64,000 nt of DNA from contig CAKOSN010000005.1 of NCBI GenBank assembly GCA_934102255.1, forward strand, positions 21,389-85,388, given 5' to 3'. The notes below the pieces were generated by a model. It worked only from the letters and a program-made list of their open reading frames with translations. It made no database searches and was not told where the DNA came from. Positions 25,884-35,788 of the stretch are shown here, in pieces; position 1 is the stretch's first letter, and each line of letters opens with the position of its first letter. Source of the DNA: an uncultured Bacilli bacterium. GTDB lineage: Bacteria > Bacillota_I > Bacilli_A > RF39 > UBA660. The position numbers were made by a program, and so were the translations under genes.

Positions 25884-27528
25884 ATCTAGTAAGATTAGTT
25901 GCATTATTTATTTCATCAGTACTATTTTTAGCATTATTAATAGTTTCTCTAACCGTTTTTAAATAAACTTTGGTAAGCCAAGGGTTTCTTAAAAAGAATT
26001 TTTTTAATTCTTCTTCACTACATTTCGGTACATAAAAGCTTTTTAATACTCTATTATCTCGAAGAAAACCATAATATTTCATAGAATCGCCACCTTCATT
26101 TAGCATTAAGTTTGGAAATGAGGCATTTTGTAAAGTTGTATTATTCATTAAAAAATATCCTTCAACTTCACGAAGTTTTGGCACAGTTAAAGTAACTAAA
26201 TTATCAGAGCCACTCATGAAGGAATCGCCAACTTTTTCTAAGCTAGGTAACTCAAGAGTTAATAAATTTTCACTAGCATTTAAGAAACTATTGCCAACTC
26301 TTACTAGCTTTGGAGCATTCACAGAATTTATTTCTTTAGCATTCGCACAAAATGAATTGCCAACCACTTCTACTTCTGGAAAATTAATACTTTGTAATTT
26401 AGAATTTAAAATTAAAAAGTTATCACCAATACTTCTAACGTTTGGTATATCAACAGTTCTAAGTCCATAATTAGTACGCATAAAATCGTTACCAATATAA
26501 GTAGAATATTTATCAGAATAACTTATGACGTTTCCTGATGCATCTACTACTAATTCCAAGCTAGTATCATCATTATGAACAATGGTTATCTTGCGGTTTT
26601 TATCTTTGGTTTTAAAGACATCTATGCTTTTTAAATCGTCCAAAATATGGTCAAATTCATTTGCAAATCTAGGTAGCAAGTTTATCAATTTTTTATCTTT
26701 TAAATCTAGAACATAAGTATCTAAAAGGATATAACGTTCTGGTTCTTTAGTATAAGTATCATCTACTTTACCATTTACTATTAAATAATTATTTTCGCAG
26801 AAATAAATATTTTGATTTTCAATATTATAATGATGATACTTTTTATCATTACCAAGAACAAAATTTTCTAATTTAAGTTTAGAGCTAATATTAGAATTGA
26901 TATCTAATCCGTAATATTGATTAAAACTGTGAGTAAGTCCCGGAATAATATTATCTAAATTATTATAGAAAGTATTATCTGGATTATTAACACGATGATT
27001 ATACCTGTTTTTGATTGATAAAGTATTAGCGCTATCACGAGAAAATTGAATGCTTATAACACTAGTACCATATTCATCTTCCCTACGAGGCTTAGTAAAA
27101 TTTTCTCTTTTTATTTCGTCAACATTATCTTTAACCGCAAAGAAAACTATACATGTATTAAGACGATTGCCTTTAAATGTACATAAAGCTTCGTCTGGAG
27201 CATAATATTTTTTAAAGGCTTGAATTTCTTCTTCTGTATGACATTCATACAAAGTATAACCAGCTAGTTTCATTAATTCATATGGTGTTTTGTTGGTGGT
27301 AATGATATCATTTTCTACATCGATAAAACTAAAAATAAAGTTTTTAAAATTTTCTTCTTGATGTTGAGATATAATTTCTTGAGCTAAAAATTTAGTTGGT
27401 GCAAAATGTTCTTGTAAAATGCTTAGAAGCAAACCTTCATGTTCTAAAATAGAAGGAAACAGGCTTCGACAAAGATGCATAGTATCTTCGCCATAAAGTT
27501 TTTTAATTTTCTTTAATTCTTTATTCAT
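25882..27528 (-). CDS. BspA-type leucine-rich-repeat protein, apparently cytoplasmic
   Basis: 548 residues. The C-terminal third (about 365-510) has six or seven BspA-like repeats of about 23 residues, for example LQSINFPEVEVVGNSFCANA and LLTLELPSLEKVGDSFMSGS, alternating a beta strand with a GNSF/GDSF turn. The first 190 residues form an unrecognised helical domain (KKLYGEDTMHLCRSLFPSIL) with no signal peptide or anchor. BspA repeats are usually on surface proteins, so an intracellular copy is unusual. It starts 11 bases behind the 91-residue gene in one operon. Confidence 0.75.
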   Translation of the reverse strand: MNKELKKIKKLYGEDTMHLCRSLFPSILEHEGLLLSILQEHFAPTKFLAQEIISQHQEENFKNFIFSFIDVENDIITTNKTPYELMKLAGYTLYECHTEEEIQAFKKYYAPDEALCTFKGNRLNTCIVFFAVKDNVDEIKRENFTKPRREDEYGTSVISIQFSRDSANTLSIKNRYNHRVNNPDNTFYNNLDNIIPGLTHSFNQYYGLDINSNISSKLKLENFVLGNDKKYHHYNIENQNIYFCENNYLIVNGKVDDTYTKEPERYILLDTYVLDLKDKKLINLLPRFANEFDHILDDLKSIDVFKTKDKNRKITIVHNDDTSLELVVDASGNVISYSDKYSTYIGNDFMRTNYGLRTVDIPNVRSIGDNFLILNSKLQSINFPEVEVVGNSFCANAKEINSVNAPKLVRVGNSFLNASENLLTLELPSLEKVGDSFMSGSDNLVTLTVPKLREVEGYFLMNNTTLQNASFPNLMLNEGGDSMKYYGFLRDNRVLKSFYVPKCSEEELKKFFLRNPWLTKVYLKTVRETINNAKNSTDEINNATNLTR

Positions 27529-27539
27529 TTAGCCACCAC

Positions 27540-27815
27540 CTATCCATAATATCTTTGTAAATAATACTCGTAATCTTTACCTACTACTTTTATAATATCG
27601 TCTTTAATATCCTTCTTTTTAGCATAGATACCACCAATTAATCCAAAAGTGTAGTTATTTGGTTCGTTTACAATATTTTCTGGTAAGTAAAGATAATCAC
27701 CTACAGCCGGTTTCTTTTCTAAGCCTAGGAATTCGAGATGCAAGCGGTAATCATTATTACCATTGCTTAAGATATAAGCGTATGGCTCAATCGATTTTAT
27801 TAATAATTTAATCAT
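27540..27815 (-). CDS. Small hypothetical protein, operon with LRR protein
   Basis: 91 residues with no recognised family. It is predicted mixed alpha/beta with short beta strands (IKLLIKSIEPYAYIL, GDYLYLP) and an end rich in tyrosine (DYEYYLQRYYG). No signal peptide or membrane segment is seen. GGGAG lies upstream of the ATG. It directly precedes the BspA-type protein by 11 bases and may be its partner. Confidence 0.65.
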   Translation of the reverse strand: MIKLLIKSIEPYAYILSNGNNDYRLHLEFLGLEKKPAVGDYLYLPENIVNEPNNYTFGLIGGIYAKKKDIKDDIIKVVGKDYEYYLQRYYG

Positions 27816-27848
27816 TTGTATTCTCCCTTTTTATTCTATATTTGCTAT

Positions 27849-28541
27849 TTAATTTTTAAAAGTTAATATTTCGTACATGATTTTGGCTATATTTTCACAA
27901 GCTTTAGGTAAAAATTCATCATATGTAATACGATTATTGTTATTTGGACAATCAGATATACTTCTTAGTACTATGCATGGTACTTGGCATAAGAAGCATA
28001 CTTGCCCAATGGCTGCGCCTTCCATTTCAACACATAAAGCTTTAAATTTTTGATTGATTTTACTTGCCATATTAGTGTCGGTACAGAAAATATCGCCAGA
28101 AGCAATACATCCTAATTTATAGGATAATCCTTTTTTATCTAAAATTTCAGTGCTGTTTTTAACTAACGTTTTATCCACAGGTATAATATCACCAATATTA
28201 GGGATATAACCTCTTTTATGGTCAAAGGCTGTAATATCAAAATCATGTTGAATTAAAGACGTTGATATAATTACATCGCCAACTTCTAAGGATTTATCAA
28301 TACCACCAGCAACACCTATATTATAAATTGCATCTGGTTTATAATTGTCAATTAATATCTGAGTAGTTCTTCCGGCATTTACTTTACCAACTCCACTTTC
28401 TACTAATATTATTCTTTTTCCAATTAAATCTATTTCATAAAATGTAAGTTCATATATTTTTCTTATTTTATCAATAGTAAAATATTTTTTTAATGCTAAA
28501 AGTTCTTCATTCATAGCAAAAATTATACCTATTGTTTCCAT
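27849..28541 (-). CDS. mtnN: 5'-methylthioadenosine/S-adenosylhomocysteine nucleosidase
   Basis: 230 residues, full length for MtnN/Pfs. It begins IGIIFAMNEELLALKKY (the catalytic Glu in MxEE), with ESGVGKVNAGRTTQIL, NIGVAGGIDKSLEVGD, VEMEGAAIGQVCF (purine-site Met-Glu) and RSISDCPNN containing the catalytic aspartate. It splits SAH, MTA and 5'-deoxyadenosine, feeding the activated methyl cycle and AI-2 precursor formation. It stands immediately upstream of the two-gene LRR operon with a 33-base gap, so they may share a transcript. Confidence 0.95.
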   Translation of the reverse strand: METIGIIFAMNEELLALKKYFTIDKIRKIYELTFYEIDLIGKRIILVESGVGKVNAGRTTQILIDNYKPDAIYNIGVAGGIDKSLEVGDVIISTSLIQHDFDITAFDHKRGYIPNIGDIIPVDKTLVKNSTEILDKKGLSYKLGCIASGDIFCTDTNMASKINQKFKALCVEMEGAAIGQVCFLCQVPCIVLRSISDCPNNNNRITYDEFLPKACENIAKIMYEILTFKN

Positions 28542-28642
28542 TAAATCACCTATTCTTATCTTTATTCTTGTCTTAATTATACTATATTTTTTCTTTTATT
28601 TTCTAAAACTTTGGACACGGACTTCTGATTATACATCAATTT

Positions 28643-28684
28643 GTCAAAAATAAAAAGTCCTAAGTTTAGATTTTAGAACTTTTA
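28643..28684 (-). terminator. Terminator of the RND exporter gene
   Basis: Plus-strand arms AAGTCCTAA (28655-28663) and TTAGAACTT (28673-28681) pair with one mismatch. On the minus strand they run into TTTTTATTTTT. Confidence 0.7.
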
Positions 28685-28717
28685 TCTATTTTTAAATATC
28701 AATTTTAATTTTATAAA

Positions 28718-31700
28718 TTAATTAGCTTTCTTATTTTTAATTATTAGTTTATCAGCACAAGCAAGCATACTTGGTAAAATAATAAGCATTAATAGCATTG
28801 AACATAAAGTACCGATAGAAATGGTTTTACAAATCATGGCGGCAATATGTGATGCAAATTGACCTACTATTAAAGTAACAATAATTAAAATTGAAGCACT
28901 AGTTAAAATAGTATGAATTGATTTATTATAAGAGTTAATTAAAGCCTCTTTAATAGCCATAGTTTTTCTTGACTCTAAATAATATGATGTATAAAGGATA
29001 GCATAGTCGATTGTTGCACCCATTAAGATACTTTGAACGATTAGTAAGGCAATAAAGTATACTGAACCACCAGCAAATGTTAAAGTATCCATAGTAATAT
29101 ATACAGCACATTGAATTAAGAATACTAAGATAATTGGAATTAAAATTGATTTAAATGTAAAGGCTACAACAACGAAGATGAAAATCATAGTTAGAATGGT
29201 TATTAAATTCATTTCGCCATCAAATGATTCACTCATTTCAAGAGCCATTGGTGAGTCCCCGATGACATAAGCATTTTTGCCATTCATTTGGTTTTTAACA
29301 GAACGAATGAAGCTATAAGTTTCATCACCTTCGGCATCTAATGTAGTATTAAAGATAGCACGATTATAATCTTTACCTACTAATAATTCTTTAGCATCAC
29401 TAATAGTAGTTTTAGCATCAGTAATCTTAGTACGCATATCATTATCAATAAAGTCATCAAAACGAGTATCAGTCAAAATATCATCGTTAATATAACGGAC
29501 AAACTCTTCTACTGTTAAAGTCCATTCTTCGTTATAATTATTTTCACTACCATAATAGATAAATAGTAAATCCATAGTATTTTCATCAATATTATCAGCT
29601 AAAGGTTTTATAAGTGCTAACATCTCAGTTAGATTAAATTTAGTATTTTTCTTAACTGATTCCATAATAGCACGGACAGTATTTAACTGAGTTTTCATAT
29701 CATCAGTAAACATAGAAGCATATTTATTATCGTTTACAACATTATCTAATAAATAATTAACGAATGTATCTAATGATAAAGTAACTTTTTTACCATTCTT
29801 TACTTCATATAATGAATATAATAGTTTTAAATCATCTTTAGAAGCACTAATTAAGTTAGACATATCACTATAGTTATATTTAGTATCGTTATAAACAGAG
29901 TTCATTACAGTGTTAACAAGATTTAGTTTAGTTAGAGAGTCTTTATCAAGAGAGCCTTTTAACATTTCATCATTTTGATGGTTTAGTAAGAACTTAGCAA
30001 ATTCCATTGGTGTAATTGTAGTGTTAGTATTCATAACATGATATAAAGTATAAATTTGTTTAAGCATGGCCTCATCAACACCAATTAATTTAGAAAGTTC
30101 AGTATAACTAAATTTTGTATCATTATTAGTAGCCATCATGATGTTCTTAGCAAGTGTTAGAGTTTGAATAGTCTTTTCATCTAAGATTTTACTTAAAATG
30201 ACATTATCTTTATTTTCTAAGATTAAATTAACAAATTCATAAGGAGTCATATATATTTCTTTATTTTGGATAATAGTAATAATTTCATCAATTTTTTCTT
30301 CCGGAATTCCTAAGGCAGTAGCAATCTGTTTAATAGTCATTAATTCTTCCTCAGTTATTTCATGATTTTGAATATAATCTTCTAATTTTGCTAAAATTTC
30401 ATCTACATCAATACCAGTTTTTTCTTCGATTATTTCTTTATATTTAGTAATTAATTCTTTAATCTCAGCTGGAGTATAACCATTAATAGTAACATTTTTT
30501 AAATCTAAGATAGAATCAATATCATCTTTAGATAATTCAAAAATCTTAGCTAAACCTTCAGCATCCATTTTAGTATTGATAATTTCTTTATTACTTAATA
30601 CTTTTAATAATTTTAACGAAGCAACCGTATCATCAGTAAATAAACCTTTATATTCTGGATTAGTATAAACTTTATCTAAAGTGAAGTTAACAAATTCATT
30701 GATAGTTAATTTTTCAGTTATAGGTTGTAATGATTCATAATACATAAACAACTTATCTACATCTTCTTTAGATAGTTCAAACATACTAGCAATTTCACTA
30801 GAATTTTTCTTATAAGTAATATTAGTTTTACTTAAGAATGGTTTAGCTTGATTTAATAAAGCTTTTTGGTCATTGGAAATATAAGCCTTATAAGTATCAT
30901 TTTTTAAGACATAATTATTTACAAAATTAGCAAGGTCTGGCAAAGTAATCTTTGTACTTGGATTAGTTGCATTATAAAGAATAAATAATTGGTCTACTTG
31001 GGCTTTTGATACTCCCAAGATACTTGCAATTTCGCTAGCAGTTCTCTTTTTATTTAGAGCACTTACACTAGTAAAGTTTTTAAGTTTATTAATATTTTCT
31101 CTTAACTCTGGTGTTATTTCTTTAGAAAGCTCGGCATTTGGATATACTTTATTTTCAATGAAAGTAACTAAGTCGTTAAAAGTCATAGTTGTTTCTTGTT
31201 TATTATAGTAGTTGAAATAAATTAATTTAAGAACATAATCATCAATATCAACATCTTGACCTAAATCACTAAATTTATCTTTTAGTTCATCATACTTTAA
31301 TGGTTCATTGATAGTATTGCCATAACATAAGATTTGGTCTATTTTTTCAGTTCCTTCTAAAGAACGGCAGTAAGCCCCAACAAATTCTTCTTCACTACTT
31401 GGATAAATAAGAGCTATTTGGTTATTTTCTTTAAAAATTCGGGCAATATCATCTTGTTCGTTGGAAGTAAATTCATATTGTAAATTTCCTTTTAAGAAAT
31501 AACTTAAAGCAAAGATAGCAATAAATAAGAAAATAGCAATATGACGAATACCAAAGCTAAAGTTTCCTAACCAGTCTAATTTCATAGAGAAATGTTTCTT
31601 TTGTGTTTTTTGAATTAAATCATCAAACATCAAAATCAAAGCTGGTAAGGCTAAGAAAATACTTACTAAACTAAAGATTACACCTTTAGCAAGAACAATT

Positions 31701-32548
31701 CCTAAATCACGACCGATAGTAAAACTCATAAATACTAGAGCAAGTAAACCAACGATTGTGGTTACAGAACTACTAGAAATAGAGCCAAAAGAATGGTACA
31801 AAGCATTTTTCATAGCTTCTTCTTTATCTTTTGTATGTTCTTTTTCTTGAGTATATCTATTCATTAACATGATAGAATAGTCCATTGATAAAGCCATTTG
31901 TAAGATTGCACAAATAGATGTAGTGATATTAGAAACACTACTAAAAATGATATTAGTACCTTTGTTTAAGAAAACAGCAAGGCCAATAACAAATAAGAAT
32001 AGGAATGGTTCGACATAACTATCACACATAATGATTAAGATAACCATTGCACAGAAAATGGCAAGCGCAATTACAGCAATATTAAGAACAGGTGCATTAC
32101 GAGTAGCAACTGCTCCCGAAGTATAAACTTCATAATCTTTGTAATTATCTTTTACACTGTTGTAAACATTGGCAGCATTTTTTGAGTCGTCAGCGCCGTC
32201 GACTGTAATTTCATAAAGTGTATATTCATCCTTATTATACTTATCAGTATCATCATAAGAAACAGAAGATACACCGTCTAAATTTTCTAATTCTTCTTTA
32301 ATTTTGTTTTTTTCTTCACTATTTAAGTCTTTGAACATAACATTTAAAGCACTGGTATCTAACTCTGGAAACTCATCGTTCATTATGTCCATACCAATTC
32401 TAGTTTCAGATGTACTTGGTAGGTACTCTGTTAAATCATAATTGATATTTACTTTAGTTGAAAGATATAAGCAAACTACTGATAGAATTATAAAAATAGC
32501 TAATACATAATTTCTTTTTTCAATAATGAAATCAGTAACTTTTCGCAT
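28718..32548 (-). CDS. RND/MMPL-family exporter with repeat-rich extracellular region
   Basis: 1276 residues. The two RND halves are seen as an N-terminal anchor (about 11-30), membrane clusters at about 155-330 and 1120-1270, and the MMPL signature AILQMALSMDYSIMLMNRY with its counterpart SILMGATIDYAILYTSYYL near the C terminus. The extracellular region (about 345-1110) is far longer than usual and consists of roughly eight imperfect units of about 80 residues (such as SKEDVDKLFMYYESL then LTINEFVNFTLDKVY). MMPL proteins export lipids or drugs using the proton gradient. It is divergent from a TetR regulator, the classical efflux arrangement. Confidence 0.88.
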   Translation of the reverse strand: MRKVTDFIIEKRNYVLAIFIILSVVCLYLSTKVNINYDLTEYLPSTSETRIGMDIMNDEFPELDTSALNVMFKDLNSEEKNKIKEELENLDGVSSVSYDDTDKYNKDEYTLYEITVDGADDSKNAANVYNSVKDNYKDYEVYTSGAVATRNAPVLNIAVIALAIFCAMVILIIMCDSYVEPFLFLFVIGLAVFLNKGTNIIFSSVSNITTSICAILQMALSMDYSIMLMNRYTQEKEHTKDKEEAMKNALYHSFGSISSSSVTTIVGLLALVFMSFTIGRDLGIVLAKGVIFSLVSIFLALPALILMFDDLIQKTQKKHFSMKLDWLGNFSFGIRHIAIFLFIAIFALSYFLKGNLQYEFTSNEQDDIARIFKENNQIALIYPSSEEEFVGAYCRSLEGTEKIDQILCYGNTINEPLKYDELKDKFSDLGQDVDIDDYVLKLIYFNYYNKQETTMTFNDLVTFIENKVYPNAELSKEITPELRENINKLKNFTSVSALNKKRTASEIASILGVSKAQVDQLFILYNATNPSTKITLPDLANFVNNYVLKNDTYKAYISNDQKALLNQAKPFLSKTNITYKKNSSEIASMFELSKEDVDKLFMYYESLQPITEKLTINEFVNFTLDKVYTNPEYKGLFTDDTVASLKLLKVLSNKEIINTKMDAEGLAKIFELSKDDIDSILDLKNVTINGYTPAEIKELITKYKEIIEEKTGIDVDEILAKLEDYIQNHEITEEELMTIKQIATALGIPEEKIDEIITIIQNKEIYMTPYEFVNLILENKDNVILSKILDEKTIQTLTLAKNIMMATNNDTKFSYTELSKLIGVDEAMLKQIYTLYHVMNTNTTITPMEFAKFLLNHQNDEMLKGSLDKDSLTKLNLVNTVMNSVYNDTKYNYSDMSNLISASKDDLKLLYSLYEVKNGKKVTLSLDTFVNYLLDNVVNDNKYASMFTDDMKTQLNTVRAIMESVKKNTKFNLTEMLALIKPLADNIDENTMDLLFIYYGSENNYNEEWTLTVEEFVRYINDDILTDTRFDDFIDNDMRTKITDAKTTISDAKELLVGKDYNRAIFNTTLDAEGDETYSFIRSVKNQMNGKNAYVIGDSPMALEMSESFDGEMNLITILTMIFIFVVVAFTFKSILIPIILVFLIQCAVYITMDTLTFAGGSVYFIALLIVQSILMGATIDYAILYTSYYLESRKTMAIKEALINSYNKSIHTILTSASILIIVTLIVGQFASHIAAMICKTISIGTLCSMLLMLIILPSMLACADKLIIKNKKAN

Positions 32549-32593
32549 AATTTTTCCTCCCTTTTAACCCCATTTTTCTGGGACGCATAACAA

Positions 32594-32690
32594 ATTATAT
32601 GCAAACAAGTACATTTTATAAAGCACACTTTTATGGATAGTGTCTAAATTTTGACAAGTGTTTGCAAATTGTTTTGCTTTTTGATATAAT
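32594..32690. promoter_or_regulatory. Divergent promoters and TetR operator
   Basis: The tetR promoter (plus) is -35 TTGCAA (32662-32667), 17-bp spacer, -10 TATAAT (32685-32690). The exporter -10 (minus) is TATAAT at 32599-32594 without a good -35. The inverted words TGCAAACA (32600-32607) and TGTTTGCA (32659-32666) touch both promoter boxes and are likely TetR half sites, controlling both genes. Confidence 0.6.
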
Positions 32691-32714
32691 TTATCTAGTT
32701 TAAAGGTGGTTTAA

Positions 32715-33287
32715 ATGAAAGTCAAGAATAAAAATAGGTCTTCGATAAAAACAAGACAAAAAATTAGAGAAGCATTTGCAGAGCTTCTAAAAGAAAAGAA
32801 TGAATTGTCTAATATGACGGTTACAGAGTTAGTAAAACTAGCTGATATTACACGTTCAACCTTTTATACCCATTATGATTCTATTTATGATGTAGCAAAG
32901 GATTTACAAGATGAAACTTTAGAACTTATCTCGATATATGATAAAGATATTAGAAGTATTAATGATTTAGATAAGTATATTGATAGAGTTATTAAGAACT
33001 TAAAAGATAATGAAGATATGTATAGAACCCTTTTAAGAAGTAGAGAGCCATTGTTATTTATTGAAAAATTAAGTAATATGATTAATAAGAGATTAATGGA
33101 TTTTAATATGTTTGCTGAAACTAATTATAGCGATTTAATAGTTACTTTCTTTACTTATGGTTGTGTTAATTTATTTGTCCGCTATTTCATGGGTGATTTA
33201 AAATGCTCTTTAGATGATATCGGTGAGTTTATAAAAGGTATGGTTAAGGAACTTTTAACTAGTAAAAGTGTTAATTATAAGATTTAA
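32715..33287 (+). CDS. TetR-family repressor
   Basis: 190 residues. The N-terminal helix-turn-helix is typical: TRQKIREAFAELLKEKNE and VTELVKLADITRSTFYTHYD (about residues 12-57). The C-terminal ligand domain is helical and variable (NMINKRLMDFNMF, the end GMVKELL). AAAGGTGG precedes the ATG. It is divergent from the RND exporter and its operator candidates overlap both promoters, so it is inferred to repress the exporter until an inducer binds. Confidence 0.9.
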   Translation: MKVKNKNRSSIKTRQKIREAFAELLKEKNELSNMTVTELVKLADITRSTFYTHYDSIYDVAKDLQDETLELISIYDKDIRSINDLDKYIDRVIKNLKDNEDMYRTLLRSREPLLFIEKLSNMINKRLMDFNMFAETNYSDLIVTFFTYGCVNLFVRYFMGDLKCSLDDIGEFIKGMVKELLTSKSVNYKI

Positions 33288-33376
33288 AAGATTTATTAAC
33301 TATTTTCAGCTAGAAATATCTATATATTGCAATGTTAGAATGTTAAATAATTTTATTAACTTTAAAAATTTGAAAA

Positions 33377-33404
33377 TACTACTAAGTTGTTTACTTAGTA
33401 GTAT
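33377..33404. terminator. Bidirectional terminator
   Basis: Perfect 12-bp arms (33377-33388, 33393-33404) lie between the convergent tetR and coiled-coil gene and include the latter's stop codon; T runs flank both sides. Confidence 0.85.
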
Positions 33405-34224
33405 CTTTTTTATTTAATGTATTAGTTTTAGAATTGTTATTCTTCTTACAAGTATTATTACGATTGTAAGTTCTATTAGAATTATTATAATTTTTTCTTT
33501 TTGAAGGCTGTTGGTTATTACTCTTAGGTTTATTTGAAATATTTTTTGGTTCTTCTACTTGACTTGTTGATTTACTATTTTCTAATAAACTTTCTTTTGT
33601 TTGATCAAGAGTATTTTTTTGAAGTTGTAATAATTTAGCTTCATATTCCTTATTTATCTTAATTTGATTTTTCAAAATAACATCATCAGTATCTGGCTTA
33701 AAAGCTAAGTGAATGAAATAAGCACCTGCATTAATAGTAACAATAATAATAGCAAAGCCAACTAGATAACATTTTACTAAAGATTTAGTACTTTCTTTTT
33801 CGTCTAGAACTTTTAGGACCTCATTATACTCTTTACGAAGTTTATTTTTCTCTGTAAGAGAAGAATATTTTAATTGCTCTAGTTCTTCTAATCTAGCATT
33901 TATATTGGTTATCTTTTGTTCTATTTCTTTATATTCTTTAGAACCATAATCATTTTTAGAGAAGCTTGCTAACTCTCTTTGATATAACAGCTTATCTTCA
34001 TTTAAACTTTTTATTTCATCAACATACGAATAGTAATTATTATCATTTTCTGTAATTTTAGCTTCAATAGTATATTTATTTTCTTCCGTATATTGATTAA
34101 TATTATTAACATACTTATTTAAATTAATTATTATAGTTATTACCCCTAGAATAATTCCTAGGACTATAGTTAAGATACCAGCCATTAACATTGGTTTATT
34201 ATAAGGATTATTAGTACTTTGCAT
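33391..34224 (-). CDS. Membrane protein with extracellular coiled coil, unknown function
   Basis: 277 residues from the ATG at 34224, preceded by AGAGG; an upstream in-frame ATG adds 13 basic residues without a ribosome site. Two membrane segments (about 14-34 and 154-176) enclose a coiled coil (LNEDKLLYQRELASFSKN, KITNINARLEELEQL). The C-terminal 70 residues are Asn/Lys/Ser-rich and disordered (NNSNRTYNRNNTCKKNN). No family is recognised. It stands alone, convergent with tetR, and 309 bases separate it from the next gene on the other side. Confidence 0.65.
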   Translation of the reverse strand: MQSTNNPYNKPMLMAGILTIVLGIILGVITIIINLNKYVNNINQYTEENKYTIEAKITENDNNYYSYVDEIKSLNEDKLLYQRELASFSKNDYGSKEYKEIEQKITNINARLEELEQLKYSSLTEKNKLRKEYNEVLKVLDEKESTKSLVKCYLVGFAIIIVTINAGAYFIHLAFKPDTDDVILKNQIKINKEYEAKLLQLQKNTLDQTKESLLENSKSTSQVEEPKNISNKPKSNNQQPSKRKNYNNSNRTYNRNNTCKKNNNSKTNTLNKKDTTK

Positions 34225-34532
34225 ATATAACCTCTTTATATTCTTATATCTATATAATAACACAAGAGTTTTCGTAATGCAAAATATTTTAATTTGTTAA
34301 ATTTCTACATTAATTTTAAAATTGGTTTAAGAGATGATTTTTATATAAATATGAATAGATTAATAACCTATATATATAATGAAAATAACTATTAAGACTT
34401 ATTATGTTTTATAGATAAAGAGTATATCATCTTTTAGAAAGAAAAAGTATATTTTTTTAATATTTTTCAAGTTATTCTTTGTATTTGGATAGTAATGTGC
34501 TATAAATAAGGTATAGAAAGTACGAGGTTATA

Positions 34533-35705
34533 ATGAAAAAAGTAGTACAATTAGTAGTAATTAATTTTCTAATGATATTTTTATTATGTGGTTGTGGAAA
34601 AATGCAAGCCACTGTTGATATTAAGGAGAATTTAAATTTTAAAGTTTATACCAGTATTAAGTTAAGTGATTTAGTAAATATAAATGACGGTTTTATTAGT
34701 GATGATAAAGAGATATTCTTAAGTAAAATTGGGGAAAATGCTGTTGAAATAAGTTACCAAGATTATAAAAAGCATAAAGGTAAAGTAAATGTTAGTATTA
34801 ATGTTTATGATGATACGCCACCATTTCTTAGTATGAGTAATAATATTTATAAACTTGTTGATACGGATTTTAATCTTTGCGACAGTGCTTTTTATGGGGA
34901 TAATTATGACCGTAATGTTGCTTGTATAATAAATGGTGATTATGATAAAAGTATGGTTGGCGCCTGCAAACTTAATATGGTTATTAGAGATGAAAGTGGG
35001 AACGAAACTAATAAAGATTTTACTTTACATGTTATTAAAGAATTTGCAAACAGTTCTAATGAAAATAGTACACCAACAGGTATAAATTTTAGTGAAGCAA
35101 TAGAAAAATATAAAAATGATAAAACTATGTTAGGTATTGACGTTTCTAGCTTTCAGGGTGAAATTGATTGGGAAAAAGTTAAGAATGCTGGCGTAGAATT
35201 TGCTATTATCAGGTTAGGTTTTGGTTATACTGTTAATATGGAATTGGTCTTAGATAAATACTTTCAAGCTAATTTAGAAGGTGCTAAAAATCAAGGTTTA
35301 AAAGTAGGGGTATACTTTTATACATATGCAAATACTTTAGAAGAAATAGAAGAACAAGCTAAGTTTATAAGTGATAACTTGCACGGTGAAGAGTTAGAAT
35401 TAGGAGTTACTTTTGACTGGGAAAATTGGAATAATTTTCAAGATTATCAAGTAAGTTTCTATGATTTAAATAATATGTATGATAATTTTAGTAGTATTTT
35501 AAAAAATAAAGGTTATGATACTATGTTATATGGTAGTAAGTTTTATTTAAACAATGTTTGGTCTACTAGTAATAAAAAAATTTGGCTTGCTCATTATACA
35601 AGTATGACTAATTATGATAAAGATTTCAAGTTATGGCAATTTAGTGATAAGGGGTTAGTTGACGGTATCAATGGTTTTGTTGATTTAGATATTTTATATA
35701 AATAA
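34533..35705 (+). CDS. Lipoprotein with GH25 lysozyme domain
   Basis: 390 residues. A lipobox (LLCGC, cysteine 21) makes it a membrane-tethered lipoprotein. Residues 30-170 are beta-rich and end in an Ig-like stretch (SINVYDDTPPFLSM, RDESGNETNKDF). Residues 195-390 are a glycoside hydrolase family 25 domain: GIDVSSFQGEIDW (Asp 203), FDWENW (Asp 295 and Glu 297) and the C-terminal LWQFSDKGLVDGINGFVDLD. GH25 enzymes cut the MurNAc-GlcNAc bond of peptidoglycan. GAGG lies upstream. The 269 bases before it contain no gene I can support. Confidence 0.92.
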   Translation: MKKVVQLVVINFLMIFLLCGCGKMQATVDIKENLNFKVYTSIKLSDLVNINDGFISDDKEIFLSKIGENAVEISYQDYKKHKGKVNVSINVYDDTPPFLSMSNNIYKLVDTDFNLCDSAFYGDNYDRNVACIINGDYDKSMVGACKLNMVIRDESGNETNKDFTLHVIKEFANSSNENSTPTGINFSEAIEKYKNDKTMLGIDVSSFQGEIDWEKVKNAGVEFAIIRLGFGYTVNMELVLDKYFQANLEGAKNQGLKVGVYFYTYANTLEEIEEQAKFISDNLHGEELELGVTFDWENWNNFQDYQVSFYDLNNMYDNFSSILKNKGYDTMLYGSKFYLNNVWSTSNKKIWLAHYTSMTNYDKDFKLWQFSDKGLVDGINGFVDLDILYK

Positions 35706-35713
35706 GTAAGTAA

Positions 35714-35771
35714 AAAAAGATAATAGTACTTTAGATAGTTAGTTTTACTATTTAGTATCTATTATCTTTTT
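35714..35771. terminator. Bidirectional terminator
   Basis: Perfect arms AAAAAGATAATAG (35714-35726) and CTATTATCTTTTT (35759-35771) sit between the convergent GH25 and NUDIX genes. Confidence 0.8.
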
Positions 35772-35788
35772 ATCGTTTTATAGTTTGT

